Positions 1-44,800 are shown, numbered from the stretch's first letter. The stretch is 64,000 bases of DNA from Apricaphanius iberus (GCA_028564705.1 JAPXFQ010000082.1:1984001-2048000), one strand, 5' to 3'. Program-made: numbers and translations. The notes: generated from the letters alone by a model not told the origin.

Positions 1-430
1 TTCTCTCTCATTTCTTCTCTGAACAAGCTTTTTGGTTCATATAGGTTCCTCTCTTACCTTCCTCAGCATTTTAACCAATCTTTTCACCTCTACCCAGAAT
101 TTTATGGAGCCGCCTTGTGGACATTGAGGGGCTTCTTTATCTTAATGCATTCCTTTGCAATAAATGCAATAATTTTGTATTGCTTTAGTAAATACTATGT
201 TTTCTGACCATAGGTTTTGAGTGCCCTCACAATAAATTTGCAAAGACACCCAGGTCTGTATCAACCATCAAAGTGATAAAAATTGTCTAAATAAAATAGC
301 ACATGTGTAAGCCTAAGCCGTTAAAGATCCTCAGTGTAAACTTGTTAATACAGTGTTTTTGTTTTCTAATCAAAACTGGCAAAAACTAATAACAGGAAAT
401 GAGACTGCGCTGCACTCCATTATTGTCCAG

Positions 431-447
431 TTCTTTCTTTCTTTCTT

Positions 448-478
<31 letters not shown>

Positions 479-480
479 TT
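431..480. repeat. TTCT/GTCT tetranucleotide microsatellite
   Basis: Short runs of (ttct) followed by about eight (gtct) units. It sits at the edge of the gypsy remnant and is a simple sequence repeat with no coding value. Confidence 0.9.
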
Positions 481-1928
481 CACATGGAGAAAGTGAGGGG
501 TTTGTGGTCAACAAAAACTATAACCTCACGGCCCTCCAGGACGAAGCGGAAGTTGCGGATTGCCAACCACACAGCGAGCAGTTCTCTATTGAAGGTGCTG
601 TATTTACGCTCTCTGGGGACCAACTGGCGGCTGAAAAAGGTGAGCGGCTGCAAGGCGGGTTGTTGACAAGGCGCATTGTCAACCCACTGCTCCAACATAG
701 TCAGAAATATCGATTGTGAGGCCGACCGGGGCCCCGCTTGATGGGTGGACCAACATAGCGGCCTGGCACAATACAGCCTTTGTGGTTCAGTCGATGTCCT
801 GGTTAGGTGTCTTGCCTTTGAGGGCCTTATACAACGGGTGCATGATGTGGGCCGCCCGACAGATGAATCGGTAGTAGAAGGTAACCATCCCGAGGAACTC
901 CCAGAGCTCCTGGGCTGAGCCTGGGCGGGGAAAGGAGGAAACAGCTTCTACTTTCAACGGGTGGAGGGTTGCCCCCTTACTGCTAATGAGATGCCCAAAG
1001 AACCGGATGGACGGCACCCCAACAATACACTTCGCCGGGTTAATTGTCAGGCTTTGCTGATCTCCTCCTCCAAATAACTGGCGACGAGGACATCATTCAA
1101 GTTGACAAAGATGAAGGGTATGTCTCTAATAACTGAGTCAAGTCATTGGAAGGACTGTGCTACATTTTTCAGGCCAAAAGGCATCCTGAAGATCTCAAAC
1201 AGCCCAAAAGGAGTCAACACCACTGTCTGTGGAACATCCACAGGATGCACCGGAACTTGGTGGTAACCCCGCACCAGGTCCACCTTATAGAACAGGCACT
1301 TCCCCAGCAGGTGTAAAGAGAAGTACTGAATGTGGGGGACAAGGTAGCGGTCGTGTGTGGTGACGTCTTTGAGGCGGCAGTATACCCCACATGGGCGCCA
1401 ACCACCAACTTGCATCGGAACCATATGGAGGGGAGATGCCCAAGGGCTGTCAGAACCGCGAATGATGCCATGGAATTCCATGTTGGAGAACGCCATCCTA
1501 GCAGTCACCAGTCTCTCCTGATTGAGCCTTCTGGCCTTTGCATGGATGGGAGGTCCTTTAGTGTTTATGTGGTGCTCAACACTGTGATTAGTCCATCATA
1601 TTTCCCCCAATCCCTAGACACACTTAAATGAGGAGAAGGTCAATGCACGCAAAAAATCTGCACCGAGGAGTGGAAAGGAGATCAGCTGTGACAAGTTCCA
1701 TGTAAACTGTTGACCCCCAAAACATAAATCCACTGACTTTGTGCAATATGTACGGATGGGGGTGTTGTTGGCAGTGGTTGAAAGCAGGTTGTGCGACCTA
1801 CAAGCCGCATCATCCACTGTTGCTGGTAGGATGCTCCTTTTGGCCCAGGTATCACAGAGGAATTTAGGTCCAGATAGGGCGTCTTTGATGAACAGCAGCC
1901 GTTCTTTCATGCCTGCACTCATGGCCAC
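480..1928 (-). mobile_element. Degenerate Ty3/gypsy retrotransposon pol (protease, RT, RNase H)
   Basis: Read on the minus strand, four broken frames follow gypsy pol order. A retropepsin-like piece (1928-1614, ending with LLGADFL) is followed by a reverse transcriptase piece (1508-1143, with KVDLVRGYHQV and MPFGLKNV), the RT thumb/connection (1017-787) and RNase H (698-480, with FVDHKPLTF). The catalytic YxDD box at about 1113-1078 reads VNLNDVLVAS, so the tyrosine and first aspartate are both asparagine. Frames are broken between the blocks and no LTRs were found. It is a dead copy related to, but separate from, the gypsy relic at 22980-24790. Confidence 0.85.
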
Positions 1929-2200
1929 TATTGAGTATTGAATGCTCTAAGTACAGGATTGTTCTCAGTTTAATGCACATCTTAATGATTGAAAATGTAT
2001 TATTTCAAAATGTAATTCAAAGACTGAATGTCTAGTTTAGCGGTTAGTTTACCCCTGTGATTCTATAGTCAACAGATAGTAAACAAACAAATGTAATCAT
2101 CAATAAACTTGTACTTACCCTACATACTACACCTACCCAATGTATTGTGACATTAAAGGATATTTTAGTAACCATTTAAAGGCATATATTTCAGTTTCAG

Positions 2201-2501
2201 ACTCTGCAGCAGCAGGTCCCTCATCAGGGGCAGGTGAAAGCACTGACAGTAAGACATGGTGAGCTTTTAGCAGAATTGTCTGTTTAATACTCAATGAATA
2301 CAGTTTAAAGGTTAAATGTGTACAATAACACTTTACCCACTTTGCGTTTTTCCTCGTGTAGACGAGGCAGAAATAGCATTTGATATTCATATAAGTGATG
2401 AGAGGGAAGGTGAAGAATGTGATGAAGGTAGTCAGGAGCAGGAGGACAGAGCTGAAGAGGAAAGAGAAGAGAACGAGAGACTTACTGATGAGGGATTGTA
2501 A
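2201..2501 (+). other. Possible two-exon acidic coding tail, unrecognised
   Basis: A 48-nt candidate exon (2201-2248, after TTTCAG and before GTAAGA) can be joined in phase to 2362-2501 (after CGTGTAG, ending in a stop at 2499-2501). The joined piece begins SAAAGPSSGAGESTD and continues into a very acidic Glu/Asp-rich tail ending LTDEGL. No domain is recognisable and no upstream exon was found. It may be the end of a transposon-borne gene or a chance frame. The splice sites are my reading only. Confidence 0.25.
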
Positions 2502-3420
2502 GAGGACCCAGGATTATGGCCAAAAACTCTTACTGATAAGGACAGGATAACTAGGGTGTTTCTCAATGCCCAGGAACCTTGCCTTGATGCTTTGGTGCCG
2601 CCCCAGTTGCCTAGGAGATACGTTATCAGGGACCGCCAAGGCGTGTTCCAGTGTTCTACCGAGGAATCTGTCCTGAGTTTGTTAGCCATTTAGCTAACTG
2701 ACCAAAGATACATCAGAGGTGCCTCGGTGGCCGTTTCTCAATATGCGTACTTGTGTGGAATTGTGTACTCGCGTACTTGAGAAACGTCATCATCAGCTAC
2801 CCTAGTACTGCTCCAATTCTTAAGTACGCATCAAGGCAAGTACGCTTAACATTCCCGGAACGTCCATTTTATCGAGTATGCATCAAAGCATCCCTCTGCA
2901 GACTTCATTCAGCAAGGTATCCCACAATGTTTGCGCTACCAGCAGCAGTAAACAGAGAAGGTGAATGCTGAAATATATTGCTTTTATACCACCATTAACT
3001 CGTAACAAAAAGCAGTTGTAAGATGTTTTTAGGTGAGAAAGTAGACCTTCTAACTTTGTGTACAGTATACTGTATGGTCAGTTTATTAAGAATCTGCCTA
3101 TTTTAAAATGTTCTCTGGCGTTTTCGGAGCAGATCAGCACCGCAGACAGGCTGCAATAGCTGCAGCTTCAGCGGGTGATCAGATTGTGTTTTCCCCACTC
3201 ACCACAGCATGACCCCGCTACGTTTTAACTGTTACTAGCGGCTAAAAGTCAGATATAAAGGGTTTAGTATTAGTAAATGTGAAGGATAACTTCAAGTATC
3301 AGAAAATAAAATATATTTTTATCTGGAATTTGTGATACTTGTTTAGTTTGTATTGATATTTTATAAACTGCGTCGTCAAAGTTTATAAAACCATTTTAGC
3401 ATGTAAATTGTTAGTAATAG

Positions 3421-3552
3421 CACTGTGATGGACTGGTGACCTGTCCAGGGTGTACCCCGCCTCTCGCCCGTTGACAGCTGGAGATAGGCACCAGCCCCCC
3501 GCGACCCCTGCAGGACTAAGCGGTTCATAAAATGGATGGATGGATGGATGGA
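3421..3552 (+). repeat. 3' half of a tRNA-derived teleost SINE with (ATGG)n tail
   Basis: Matches the 3' half of the full-length copy at 53694-54030: the stretch gatggactggtgacctgtcc, the 'ccagcccccc' block, 'agcggttca' and a terminal run of atgg units. The 5' tRNA-like half is missing. Confidence 0.75.
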
Positions 3553-4116
3553 TTGTTAGTAATAAAATTATTTTAATATAGTACCCATTAATGATCAAAC
3601 AGCACTGTCAACATTTCCCTAAGTTTGGATCTTTTTTCCTTGTTTTATGCAGACAGCTCTGCGGTGGGAGAGACCAGAGTGGATGCTCTGATACAACTAA
3701 ACAAAAGCTCAGAGCGATCATCTTTACCAGTGTCCTGGATCATCTTCTTCAGTCTCCTCATCTTCTCCAATGTTTAAAAAAATATATATTAACATTTGCT
3801 TTTGACTAGATAGTCGCAGTATAAATTACTGTACTTGTTGGTTGATTTGTGTCATTCTAATAAAAGACCTTTACTAAAAACTTTTTGTCTATTTATGCTG
3901 TAGGTGTCTGATATGAGTTTACATGATGATGATAAAAATCAATACATTCGTTAATCCGTGTTTAGTAGTTTTGTAAATAAATCATGCAGTTGTATAGTAA
4001 CAATGCTGACCCAGGTTGGTAAAATATTAAATACCTTAAACTATTACTGCTTGTATCCAGTGCAAATTATAATCGGATTAATCAATGAACTGTATACCTC
4101 TAAAGCTGGTCATCAT

Positions 4117-4827
4117 CAGTGTTGGTAGTAATACATTACAAAAGTAACAAGTTACAGGAATAGATTACTTTTTTCAGTAACTGAGTAATGTAATGCATTA
4201 CTTACAAAATATACAACAATATATTACTAGTTACAATTTCAGTAACTCAAGTTACAAAAGCATTTTAAATTGTTTTTATGGCCAACTAATGCAACAGACC
4301 AAATCAAGCTGGATGTGGTAGAACAAGAGCCACCATCCACTTCCTGTTGCTCAAAACTAAAACATCAGAGAATCAGGACGGTTGAGGAAAAGATTTGGTG
4401 TATATTTAAACAGCGGCATTATTCACACTGTTTTCCTAACCACCTGTTTTAAGACTTCAGACATCGGAGTCTCATCTTTGTCAACCATCTTTGTGATGAG
4501 CACTTTCAGCACCTTCTTTTGATTAGATTTAACAAACATTACCATGAAATAGAAGGCATGCAAAGGAACTTGATCCTTAATTTTAATAAAATAGTGTTAA
4601 AAATACAGTATTTGTGGTGTGACACTTGTGTAAAATTTAAATTCATAAGTTACGGTGGTTAGAAGTGGTGGTAAATATCTAAGATATTTTACCTGAAGTA
4701 ACTTAAAGTAGTGTAACTCAGTTACATTTTTAAGACAGTAATACGTAATGCAAACATATTACACTTTTGACATTGTAACTAGTAATGTGAAATATATTAC
4801 AGTTTCTTTGTAACTTTCCCAACAATG
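4117..4827. mobile_element. hAT-type non-autonomous element with 8-bp TSD
   Basis: Ends are cagtgttggtagtaatacat on the left and, reading inward from the right, cattgttgggaaagttac. Both arms are rich in 'gtaatgcattac'-like motifs, as in the abundant fish hAT elements starting CAGTGTTGGG. The 8-bp target duplication GTCATCAT is exact at 4109-4116 and 4828-4835. Length is 711 bp and there is no transposase frame. It is nested inside the 2551-5341 element. Confidence 0.85.
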
Positions 4828-5341
4828 GTCATCATCAATTATGTCAGTTCAGCAGTAAATAATTTATAAGCAAATACTCTTATGAAGGAAGCATGAGTTT
4901 TCATTCTAGTAAACAATCATGTTTCACTAAGAAGCCTGAACGTAATATGAGGTGGTAAACCAGCATTAGTAGAGCCTTTTATAATCAGTAAGGGAAACTT
5001 AAGCCCATTATTTTACAGGTTTTCTATTTTGTATCAATACTTCCTCATTTTTAATATTTGGCTTGTCAAAAAAGGTCTTTCTTGTTTTATTATCAATTTT
5101 AAATGTGTAAATAATCCCACTCCTGAGTAAGACTGGACAATTTATTGAAATTCTGGATTGATCGCTGCTGAGCAGTGACATCAACCAAGTACGCTGCCAA
5201 GTAATGCTGCATTCAGACCGCACGCTTTGTCTGTTCCATTTAACCGTTTCCATTTGACCAAGGAATGACAGTCAAGGCGTCTCACCTACCGAGGCATTGC
5301 ATGGGTAGGCAAGATACCTTGACATTGAGAAACACCCCTAG

Positions 5342-5828
5342 TGTTCAAATGCTAGCCAGTGAGGGTGGAGCAAAACCTGTTATTTAACATATCAAGCCTA
5401 AAGATATGGAGGGCCCACTGCTATCACTATGGTATTTGGTAGGGGGGTCCAGCAAGATTGTTTGTAACCCGGGCCCAAAAGTTGGGGCTACGCCACTGAT
5501 TTGTTGTCTCTGTATTTTAGAAAGTAAGGCTCTACCAAATTGCCAAATGAACTGCTGTGGAATTTCAGAGTGCCAGCACATGCAAGAAGCTGTGAAAAAA
5601 AGCTCTTTTTCAAGGCTTTTGCCTCTGCCAGTCCAGTGAGGAAGACTGAAATAAATTCAAATTAACAATCACACTTGTTTTTTTATTAAAACATAAAAAT
5701 CAGTCATTTATATTTTCATTACTATGCCATTACATATGTCTGATTTTGTTAAAAGGTATAATAAAATATGTTTTGTTTTTGGGTTTACACTTACAAATAC
5801 ATTGACTGGTGCGAATGGAGACCTATCC
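5342..5828. other. Intergenic DNA, nothing recognised
   Basis: Between the large TIR element and the map3k9 promoter. Open frames here are short and low in similarity to anything I know. Confidence 0.5.
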
Positions 5829-6279
5829 AAGATGGCGGCCGCGCTGATACGTCGGCTCCAATAGGCAGCGTCAGTCCATGAGTCGTCTACGTATACGTTA
5901 GGAAGGAGGTGGTTGGGAACTAAACAGCCTTAGACGTATCCATGGACCAATGGGGTGGCAGAGAATATTCGCACGTTAGAACTTTAATTTAGGAGAGAGA
6001 AAAAAATCCCTGCGTCCGGGAATTCCCAGCGATGATTGGATGCAGGACGGGGAGCCATCAAGCTGCAGCACGGATGCGCTTTATGGGGTCCAGCAGGAGC
6101 TGCAAGAGGGACGATGCAGCAGCATAGGGCCGCTTGTTTTCCCCAGTGTTTATTTGTGAGATTAAGCGCTACTTAGCTCTGGGTGGGTGGGTGTGTGTCT
6201 GTGCGCGTACGCAGGACGCTCCAAGCCGCGTCAGGTGGATGCGCTGCAGCGATCCACTTCGCCCCTATGGATCGCGTCC
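5829..6279 (+). promoter_or_regulatory. map3k9: Likely map3k9 promoter and 5' UTR
   Basis: Base composition turns CpG-rich here relative to the AT-rich surroundings. A YY1-like motif (aagatggcggcc, about 5829-5840) lies in a CpG-rich patch, and two CCAAT-like boxes are present (ctccaatagg near 5857; gaccaatggg near 5945). No TATA box stands out, which fits a dispersed CpG-type promoter. The transcription start is not determined. The leader reads open in frame for some distance upstream of the ATG but has no in-frame ATG before 6280. Confidence 0.5.
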
Positions 6280-38668
<32,389 letters not shown>

Positions 38669-40457
38669 CTCAGTCCAACACATGGACACATAGGTTGTTC
38701 TACTGTTAGCGGAAGTACTGTCACCATACTGACTAATTCGATTTTTTTTTAAACAGGATCAAGTATGGTGCGTTCTATTTATACTCGGAAACTCTGACTT
38801 CCGAGTGGGAGAAAAATCAACTGGAACGGCCTCCGAAGTCACACTTGCCACATGGAAAGTCTGAGATCTTTTTTTTTTCGTTTGCTCCTACTTTAACTTT
38901 CAATATGGCGACTCCTCACACCAAAAACAGTTGCTGTGGTGGAAAAATTTATACTTTACAAGACACAGTAAGAATTTCTGTAAAATCCATCTTACATGTA
39001 GAGGCTATAATTAAAATCTTAACTAAATAAAAGTGTTTTTTGTATATGGAAATTACAGTTTAAAACAATGTTTTTAAGAGGTACTACAACTATGGCTACT
39101 TGGCCGTCTCCATATTGTAATCCGGATTTATCCGACAACGTTAACTGGAACGCTGTTTACTTGGGCGTGACACTAAACCCAGCTCTGAGTTCCAACTTCC
39201 GAGGTAAATATAATGCACCGTTAGCCTTCCATTGTCTACGACATTAGAACAAAATCACTTTTTTTTTCTTGCATTAGTTTAACTGTATTTTGCTAAATAA
39301 ATAAAAAAAACAACAGCAATTTGATTGGTTTCTAAAATTCTGGCTTTAGAGAAAGAGATCAATCTGAAATCCCCTCATATCCCCCTTCATCTTTAGGTTC
39401 TTGTTTCGTTCTGTCTGATTGCATCACAGCAGAACAGTACACAAACTGACCTTCAAAAAAGCTTTACAGTCCTATTTCAGGCTTGAGTGTTGAGTGTGGA
39501 TTTAATGAAGTGAACTTTTGAAAACCATCATGAATGTAAGAACCCCTTTTTTCTTTTGCCAAGAAATAATTTATAAAATCACTCAAACTCCTCCGCTCCG
39601 TCTGTTTCCTAATTGTGTTCTGGCAGCGGATGGATTCCTGTTTTGCACCAAGTACCCTTTCTCACCAGTCACTTCATATCCCACAGACAGGGAGCACTGT
39701 TGTGTGACATAAGCACTCTTGTTCTTGCATTAGATCTACACTTTTACAGGAACCGAGAAAATGTCAGAGGGTTCATTGATTGTCTTTTTTACTCTTTTTG
39801 GGGTTTTGGTTTTTTTCTTTGGGGGGGGGATTATCATCCCGTTACAGACACTTATAAATAATTCTAAAAGCTTAAAGGGGAACTTTGTGCTTTTATGCTG
39901 CTGTTGAACTGTTGGAATCCGAAACGCAAAGCTTGTTTCACCATCATAAGAGGCAGGCCCAAGTGATGCGTGGAGTTTTGTTTCCTATTATTTATATTTT
40001 TAACGATCTACCTAATTTATTAATTTATTTGGTGGCTTATTTTTTATCCTGTTTGCCTTGATTTTTAACACCTCTTAATGTTTATCTCAATGTTTGAGGT
40101 TTTCAACCTTTGAACAAAACATGAAGTCATTGTTTTTATTCTGCACTTTTTTCATTGTTCCCTTATCTTGTTTTTATTATCTATGAACAGGGTTTCCAAA
40201 GCTTATCAACCAGGAATTATTTTCAGGTGAGAGTGGCTAAACAGCTCCTTGTTTTTTTAAGACTGAAAAAATACATTTTTACAATGTCTTTGCCAAGAAA
40301 TGTAGCTACTCAATGAGCACTTGTCGCAAATCCGCTTTTCTTGTTTGTTTTAGTGTCAACCGGTAAATAATTCAATTTTTGAAAGGTTTGTGGATAAAAT
40401 AATCCCTTTACAAATCTTAAAAACACTGTAAAGTATGGTGGTTTATACCAATTACTC

Positions 40458-40488
<31 letters not shown>

Positions 40489-41618
40489 TTACAACATAAA
40501 TGTTATACATATTGAGAAAAAAACTGAAACAAGTCCTTTGGCTCTATAGCATCGTGTTATTTACTGTTTTTCTTTAAGTATCATAAATTTATTAATTCTA
40601 AAATATGAGCTCCCTTTGTCTTGATACGTGTGTATAATTGAATGCCAACCCTTCACTTTAAGAACTGTGAAAAACATGATAATGTTCATTGCATACCATA
40701 AACATCTGTTTGAACTACAGGTGAAGCAATGCTGAGCTCTTGGATGAAATGTGAGCACATATAAGCTGAAAATACTGTTTACTAATATATTTTGTGGGGA
40801 TGGACTATACTGCTATAGAGTGACTTGTATTTGCACTGGAACACAATGACTCGAGTAAAATCCGAAGAAAAAAAATTATAATGTTTCCTTACTTTCTTGT
40901 AGCGCTTTAGGTAGTGTGAATGACAATACAATTCCATGTTGCATGTAAACTGTTTGCTATATCATCTGAAATGAAGGAGCTAGGGGTAGTTCTTCATATG
41001 GAATAAATGGCTCACAGCCATGAGCAGCACACACTGGGAAGCAGCAGAAATATACCATGAATACTTGGAAGGAAAAACGTGGAAAGTCATCCATCGGTAA
41101 TGACCAAAACAACTTTTCCATTTCTTATTGATATATGTTTATTCAAAAAGCCAATTGCAACCCATTACTTTGTGCACAATTAAACCAGTGTTCGAAAATA
41201 TGTCCATACAATGGGGTTAGTGAGGTTAGTTGGTCAGCCATCTAATCACTGCAAACTTTGGCGCTAATTTAAAATAATGTTTCAAAGTTTTTAAAAATCC
41301 TGACTACCTTTCCAAAATCCCGGAAACCTAAATTTAAAATATCAAAACTGGTCAAAATGTAAACTAAATTTTATCCACTGAACAATAGGGGTTTCGAATG
41401 GTGTGAATTCATAGTTTCACGATATATTCGATTAACACAGTTCTATCCATGAGAATTGGATGAAAATTCAACACCATTTTTGAGGATAGCAAAAACAATT
41501 TTTTTTTTATTTTCACAAATGAGGGAAACATTTCCATACACATAAATGAAATGCAAAATAATCTGTAATCAGTGCACATTAATGCTGTTTAGGTTTGCTT
41601 TGTTCATAGAGAACCCAC
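38669..41618 (+). other. map3k9 3' UTR and downstream intergenic DNA
   Basis: AATAAA-type signals occur at 39026-39031 (inside the MITE) and in the run near 39296-39304; which is used is unknown. A (TTTA)n run sits at about 40457-40490. Apart from the MITE at 38767-39219, no other element is recognised. Confidence 0.5.
38767..39219. mobile_element. MITE in map3k9 3' UTR region (GGTGCGTT... ends)
   Basis: Left end ggtgcgttctatttatactc and right end (read inward) ggtgcattatatttacctcg are TIRs, continuing as 'ggaaactctgacttccgag' / 'cggaagttggaactcagagc'. Length is 453 bp. The target duplication is unclear. It begins 98 bp after the map3k9 stop, so it lies in the transcript. Confidence 0.75.
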
Positions 41619-41693
41619 TCATAACTCCACGAAGAAAGACCCCAGGCTGGGATTCGATCCACAAACCTTCTTGCTGTAAGGCGACAGTGCTAG
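41619..41693 (-). repeat. 5' fragment of tRNA-derived SINE, minus strand
   Basis: Contains the inverted B-box region gggattcgatccacaaacct and ttcttgctgtaaggcgacag, matching the tRNA-like head of the SINE at 53694-54030 in reverse. Confidence 0.7.
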
Positions 41694-41699
41694 CCCAGG

Positions 41700-43930
41700 T
41701 ATTTTAGATTTTAAGCCAGTGCACTGAACAAAGAAAATGCATCTCCAACTTCAAAAATTGCTTCAACTGGTCACAAGTAAGGGAATTAGGTTTATCCAAG
41801 TTAGTTTATTAATTTTATTAAGATGTAACTTATTACAGTAACTTGAAAAAGAAGTAATTGCTTGTGACCAATTGAAGCAATTTATTTGAGCAGGAGCTGC
41901 GTTTTCATTCTCTGTGTTGTGATCAAATAGAAACAATATGCTTTGATAAAATTTCCTGCAGCAGCAATAGGCAACCTGTGACTCAGAAGCCAATTTTTAA
42001 GGCATTAGTAACTACACTCAAAAAAAAGAAACCTCAGATTATTTAAAAGTATTATTTCAAGTGGTTTCACATAGCCTGTTTAAGTAACTGTAAAGGGAAA
42101 GTTTGTTTTATTTTGTTTTGGGGTTTTTTTACCTGGACCTTATTTCTAGCAAATATTTCTTTCATTTACTCACCCAGACAAGTTTTGAACTATTTGGAGT
42201 AGTTAATATTGAGTCGCGATCAGTGTATATCCATGTAATGGAAGTCAATAGGGGAAGGAGGTTGCCGCCTGTAATAAGGTATTATCTGCCCCAAAATGCC
42301 TACATGTTTGCGGGTTTCTAAATTGCACCGAAAGACCAATTGGATGAAGTTCAGCTTCCGCAGGCTGATATTCCAATCACAAGAGAGGTCACATACATGC
42401 GATGGAGCTGAGGAAATGCTTTCTTATACACATGTAGACATTTGCAAACGGTGAAGAGGTCTACAAACTGTACATTGCCATCATCATTGGGTTTTTTTTA
42501 TTCTTTTTCCGACATTATTTTTGCAACAAGAATCTCATTGGAAAGTTTTTCATTGTGTCGGGTCTATACTTGGGACTAAATCGGTTAAGTTCAACCTAAC
42601 CCCTGCGGCGTTGAACTTCAACCCTCTATCAAGATTCCCAAAGAAACCTGATTTGAAAGAATCCCATACCATGACTTTCATGGTAATCGCCCGTGTAATA
42701 TGGTGGGACATCACTGCGATGATGGCTTACACAGCTTACAAGCAGGTCAAATAATTGCTAGCTAGAATCGACACGATGACATTTACCTCATCATGATTCA
42801 TCTCCTCCCCCAGACCCACAGTGCAAACCAACACCAGTGCCTGAAGGACACTCATTGTTGCGATTCTAACACCTTCCAGTCCTACCTCCTCCCCTTCCTA
42901 TAATCAATTCACTACCTCATAACGAAGGGGGGTATGTTTTTTTGTTTTTTATTTATCAATTTTTACATATACTACTGTTTCTCATTTATACTTTTGAAAT
43001 ATTTGGTAGCATTAGTTTGGCTCCACCCAGACGGCTCCACCCAAAAAAAAAAAAAAAAAAAGAAATATTTGGTAGCATTAGTTTGGCTCCACCCAGAATA
43101 GGGTTCACATACGTCAATTTGAATGTATGGACCCAGTATAGCTGCAAAGAATGTAAGCTGTTCCACTCTTCCCATGTCTTTTTTATTTTTTTTTGGGGGG
43201 GGGGGTTCTCACTCACGTTTGATGGACTTATCATTTGCCATTCATCAAATGGACTGAAATTTCATACCGCCCTGGTTGGAACCTCACAGTTTCCTCAATG
43301 TGCAAATGGACTGAACTTTCAAACCAATGCCCTGCAAAAGGACGTGGCCGTCATGGACCTGGGGAATAGACACATTACAAGCTCCAAAGAACGGACGGAG
43401 TGCAATCTTCAGACCTGAGGGGGGATGTTGGGTCTATACAGTGAATATGAAATAACATATTGGATGGATCCAACAAATGAACTCGGTCTCCCAGCAGCCT
43501 TGGTCGCTGCCTCTCTCACAGAGTCAATGTTGCTCCCCTCAAAAGGCTAAGCACTCTACTCAAAGGAGATAGCCAAGGTTCTCAAAGCTCACTGGTCCAA
43601 GCGCTAAGCCACCAACCACCCACCCATGCCCTGGTCAACCGCACCAACTCCTGCCTTCTCAAACCTCATTTGCTATAACAGAGCCATCCCTGGATGACGC
43701 TGTCAATATAAATGGCCATCTTTCTATCTAGACAAGATTTTGGTTAAGGAAGGACAACATTCGAGAGTGCTCCTTGTTACTTCCGGTGACTGGCCATTTT
43801 TGTAGTTTGTAGCATTGTAGCCTAGCCATTTAGCGTAGCTTTTAGCAGGAACCAAATTAGCCGAGATTGAACTCAATTGGTTGTTTTGTGTGAACACTTT
43901 TATTGATTGAATCATTTAAATTGAGTCAAA
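41700..43930. other. Intergenic DNA, mostly unrecognised; possible retroelement remains
   Basis: Contains the local duplication at 42996-43095. The stretch 43434-43720 begins tgttgggtctatac after a G-rich run and contains a TATA-like tcaatataaatgg near 43706. This combination is seen at LTR starts, but no matching second LTR or coding homology was found. Confidence 0.3.
42996..43095 (+). repeat. 34-bp direct duplication separated by poly-A
   Basis: gaaatatttggtagcattag plus the following tttggctccaccca occurs at 42996-43029 and again at 43062-43095. Between them lie 'gacggctccaccc' and a run of 19 A. Confidence 0.92.
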
Positions 43931-44352
43931 TCTCTGCTTCTTTTGTTGAGTGTGTCTCAATATGTTGGCCAAAGGGCTCACCTTTCAGATAGACAGATTT
44001 CTGGTAGCATGATTAATATTACTTTATATAAATCCAAATGTATATGAAGTTGGTGCCCCGTTTATAAAGAATCCATTTTCATAAATAATTAATTTCTTGG
44101 GTTGCCACAAGCAACCCAGGATTTACAGCCGATAACAGAATTTCCAAAACAATTGTCACTTCCTGCCATTTTCTGCAGAGGACGTTACATGGCAATGGTT
44201 ACATGGAAATATTCAGAAAAGAGGGAGATTGAGGTTGAAGGCAATTAAATGGTTTCATGAGATCAAGATTGCTTTTGAATAATCATGTCTCCATCTCTTC
44301 AATGGCTTTGTCCAAAATGTTGAGAAACGCTCTCTTTAGAGCCTGCCAATAG

Positions 44353-44800
44353 TCATGGAGTGAACATAAGAACACTACCTATGAGCAGTGAGCTCACTCT
44401 TCTCTTTCTTTTAACAGTTGGTGCAGGCGTGCTGGTTAACGTCCCACTTTCCTCATCTCTCATCTGCTTCAAAGCCTGCAGAGATGCAATGACTACTTCT
44501 GAAGCACAGCACAGGTCAACAGAATGAGCCTGCAATATAGCATTTTTCAGACATCAAGGAACCCAGAACCTTTAGGAGGAATTTTCCAATTTCAAGGAAA
44601 TCATGCCTCCGTAACATCATCAATAGCCCTGATGCCTCTGTACAGATATCAACAGCAGAATCTCTGTCCTGTGTAACCTCTGAGAGGATACTCATAATAG
44701 CCTGCTGATTCTCCACAAGACACTTGGTCACATCATGGTGGCTTGTCCACCTGATCTCCAACAGTCGTTTAAGGGAGGGAACATCATAGTTCTGTGACAC
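44353..44800 (-). pseudogene. hAT-type transposase fragment (ZMYM1-like), frameshifted
   Basis: Two minus-strand frames (44800-44516 and 44535-44353) together resemble the middle of hAT-family transposase-like proteins found in many copies in fish genomes: LLEIRWTSHHDVTKCL, then SAVDICTEASGLLMMLRRHDF and AHSVDLC..SEVV. The RWxSH motif precedes the late catalytic region. A frameshift separates the blocks and both ends are missing. Confidence 0.6.

Larger units (their letters stand above)
2551..5341. mobile_element. Large DNA transposon with short terminal inverted repeats
   Basis: The left end ctagggtgtttctcaatg (2551-2568) is an inverted match, with one extra base, to the right end cattgagaaacacccctag (5323-5341). 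The match decays inwards (accttgcc against ggcaagat). No transposase frame is seen inside, so the copy is non-autonomous or decayed. A further 'gtttctcaat' segment near 2742 suggests an older nested copy. It contains a SINE tail (3421-3552) and an intact-ended hAT (4117-4827). No clear target-site duplication was found and the superfamily is not assigned. Confidence 0.5.

Noticed and set aside
43434..43720. Solo LTR or endogenous retrovirus end
   Set aside because: TGTTGGG start and a TATA-like box only. No paired LTR, primer site or readable coding region could be shown.
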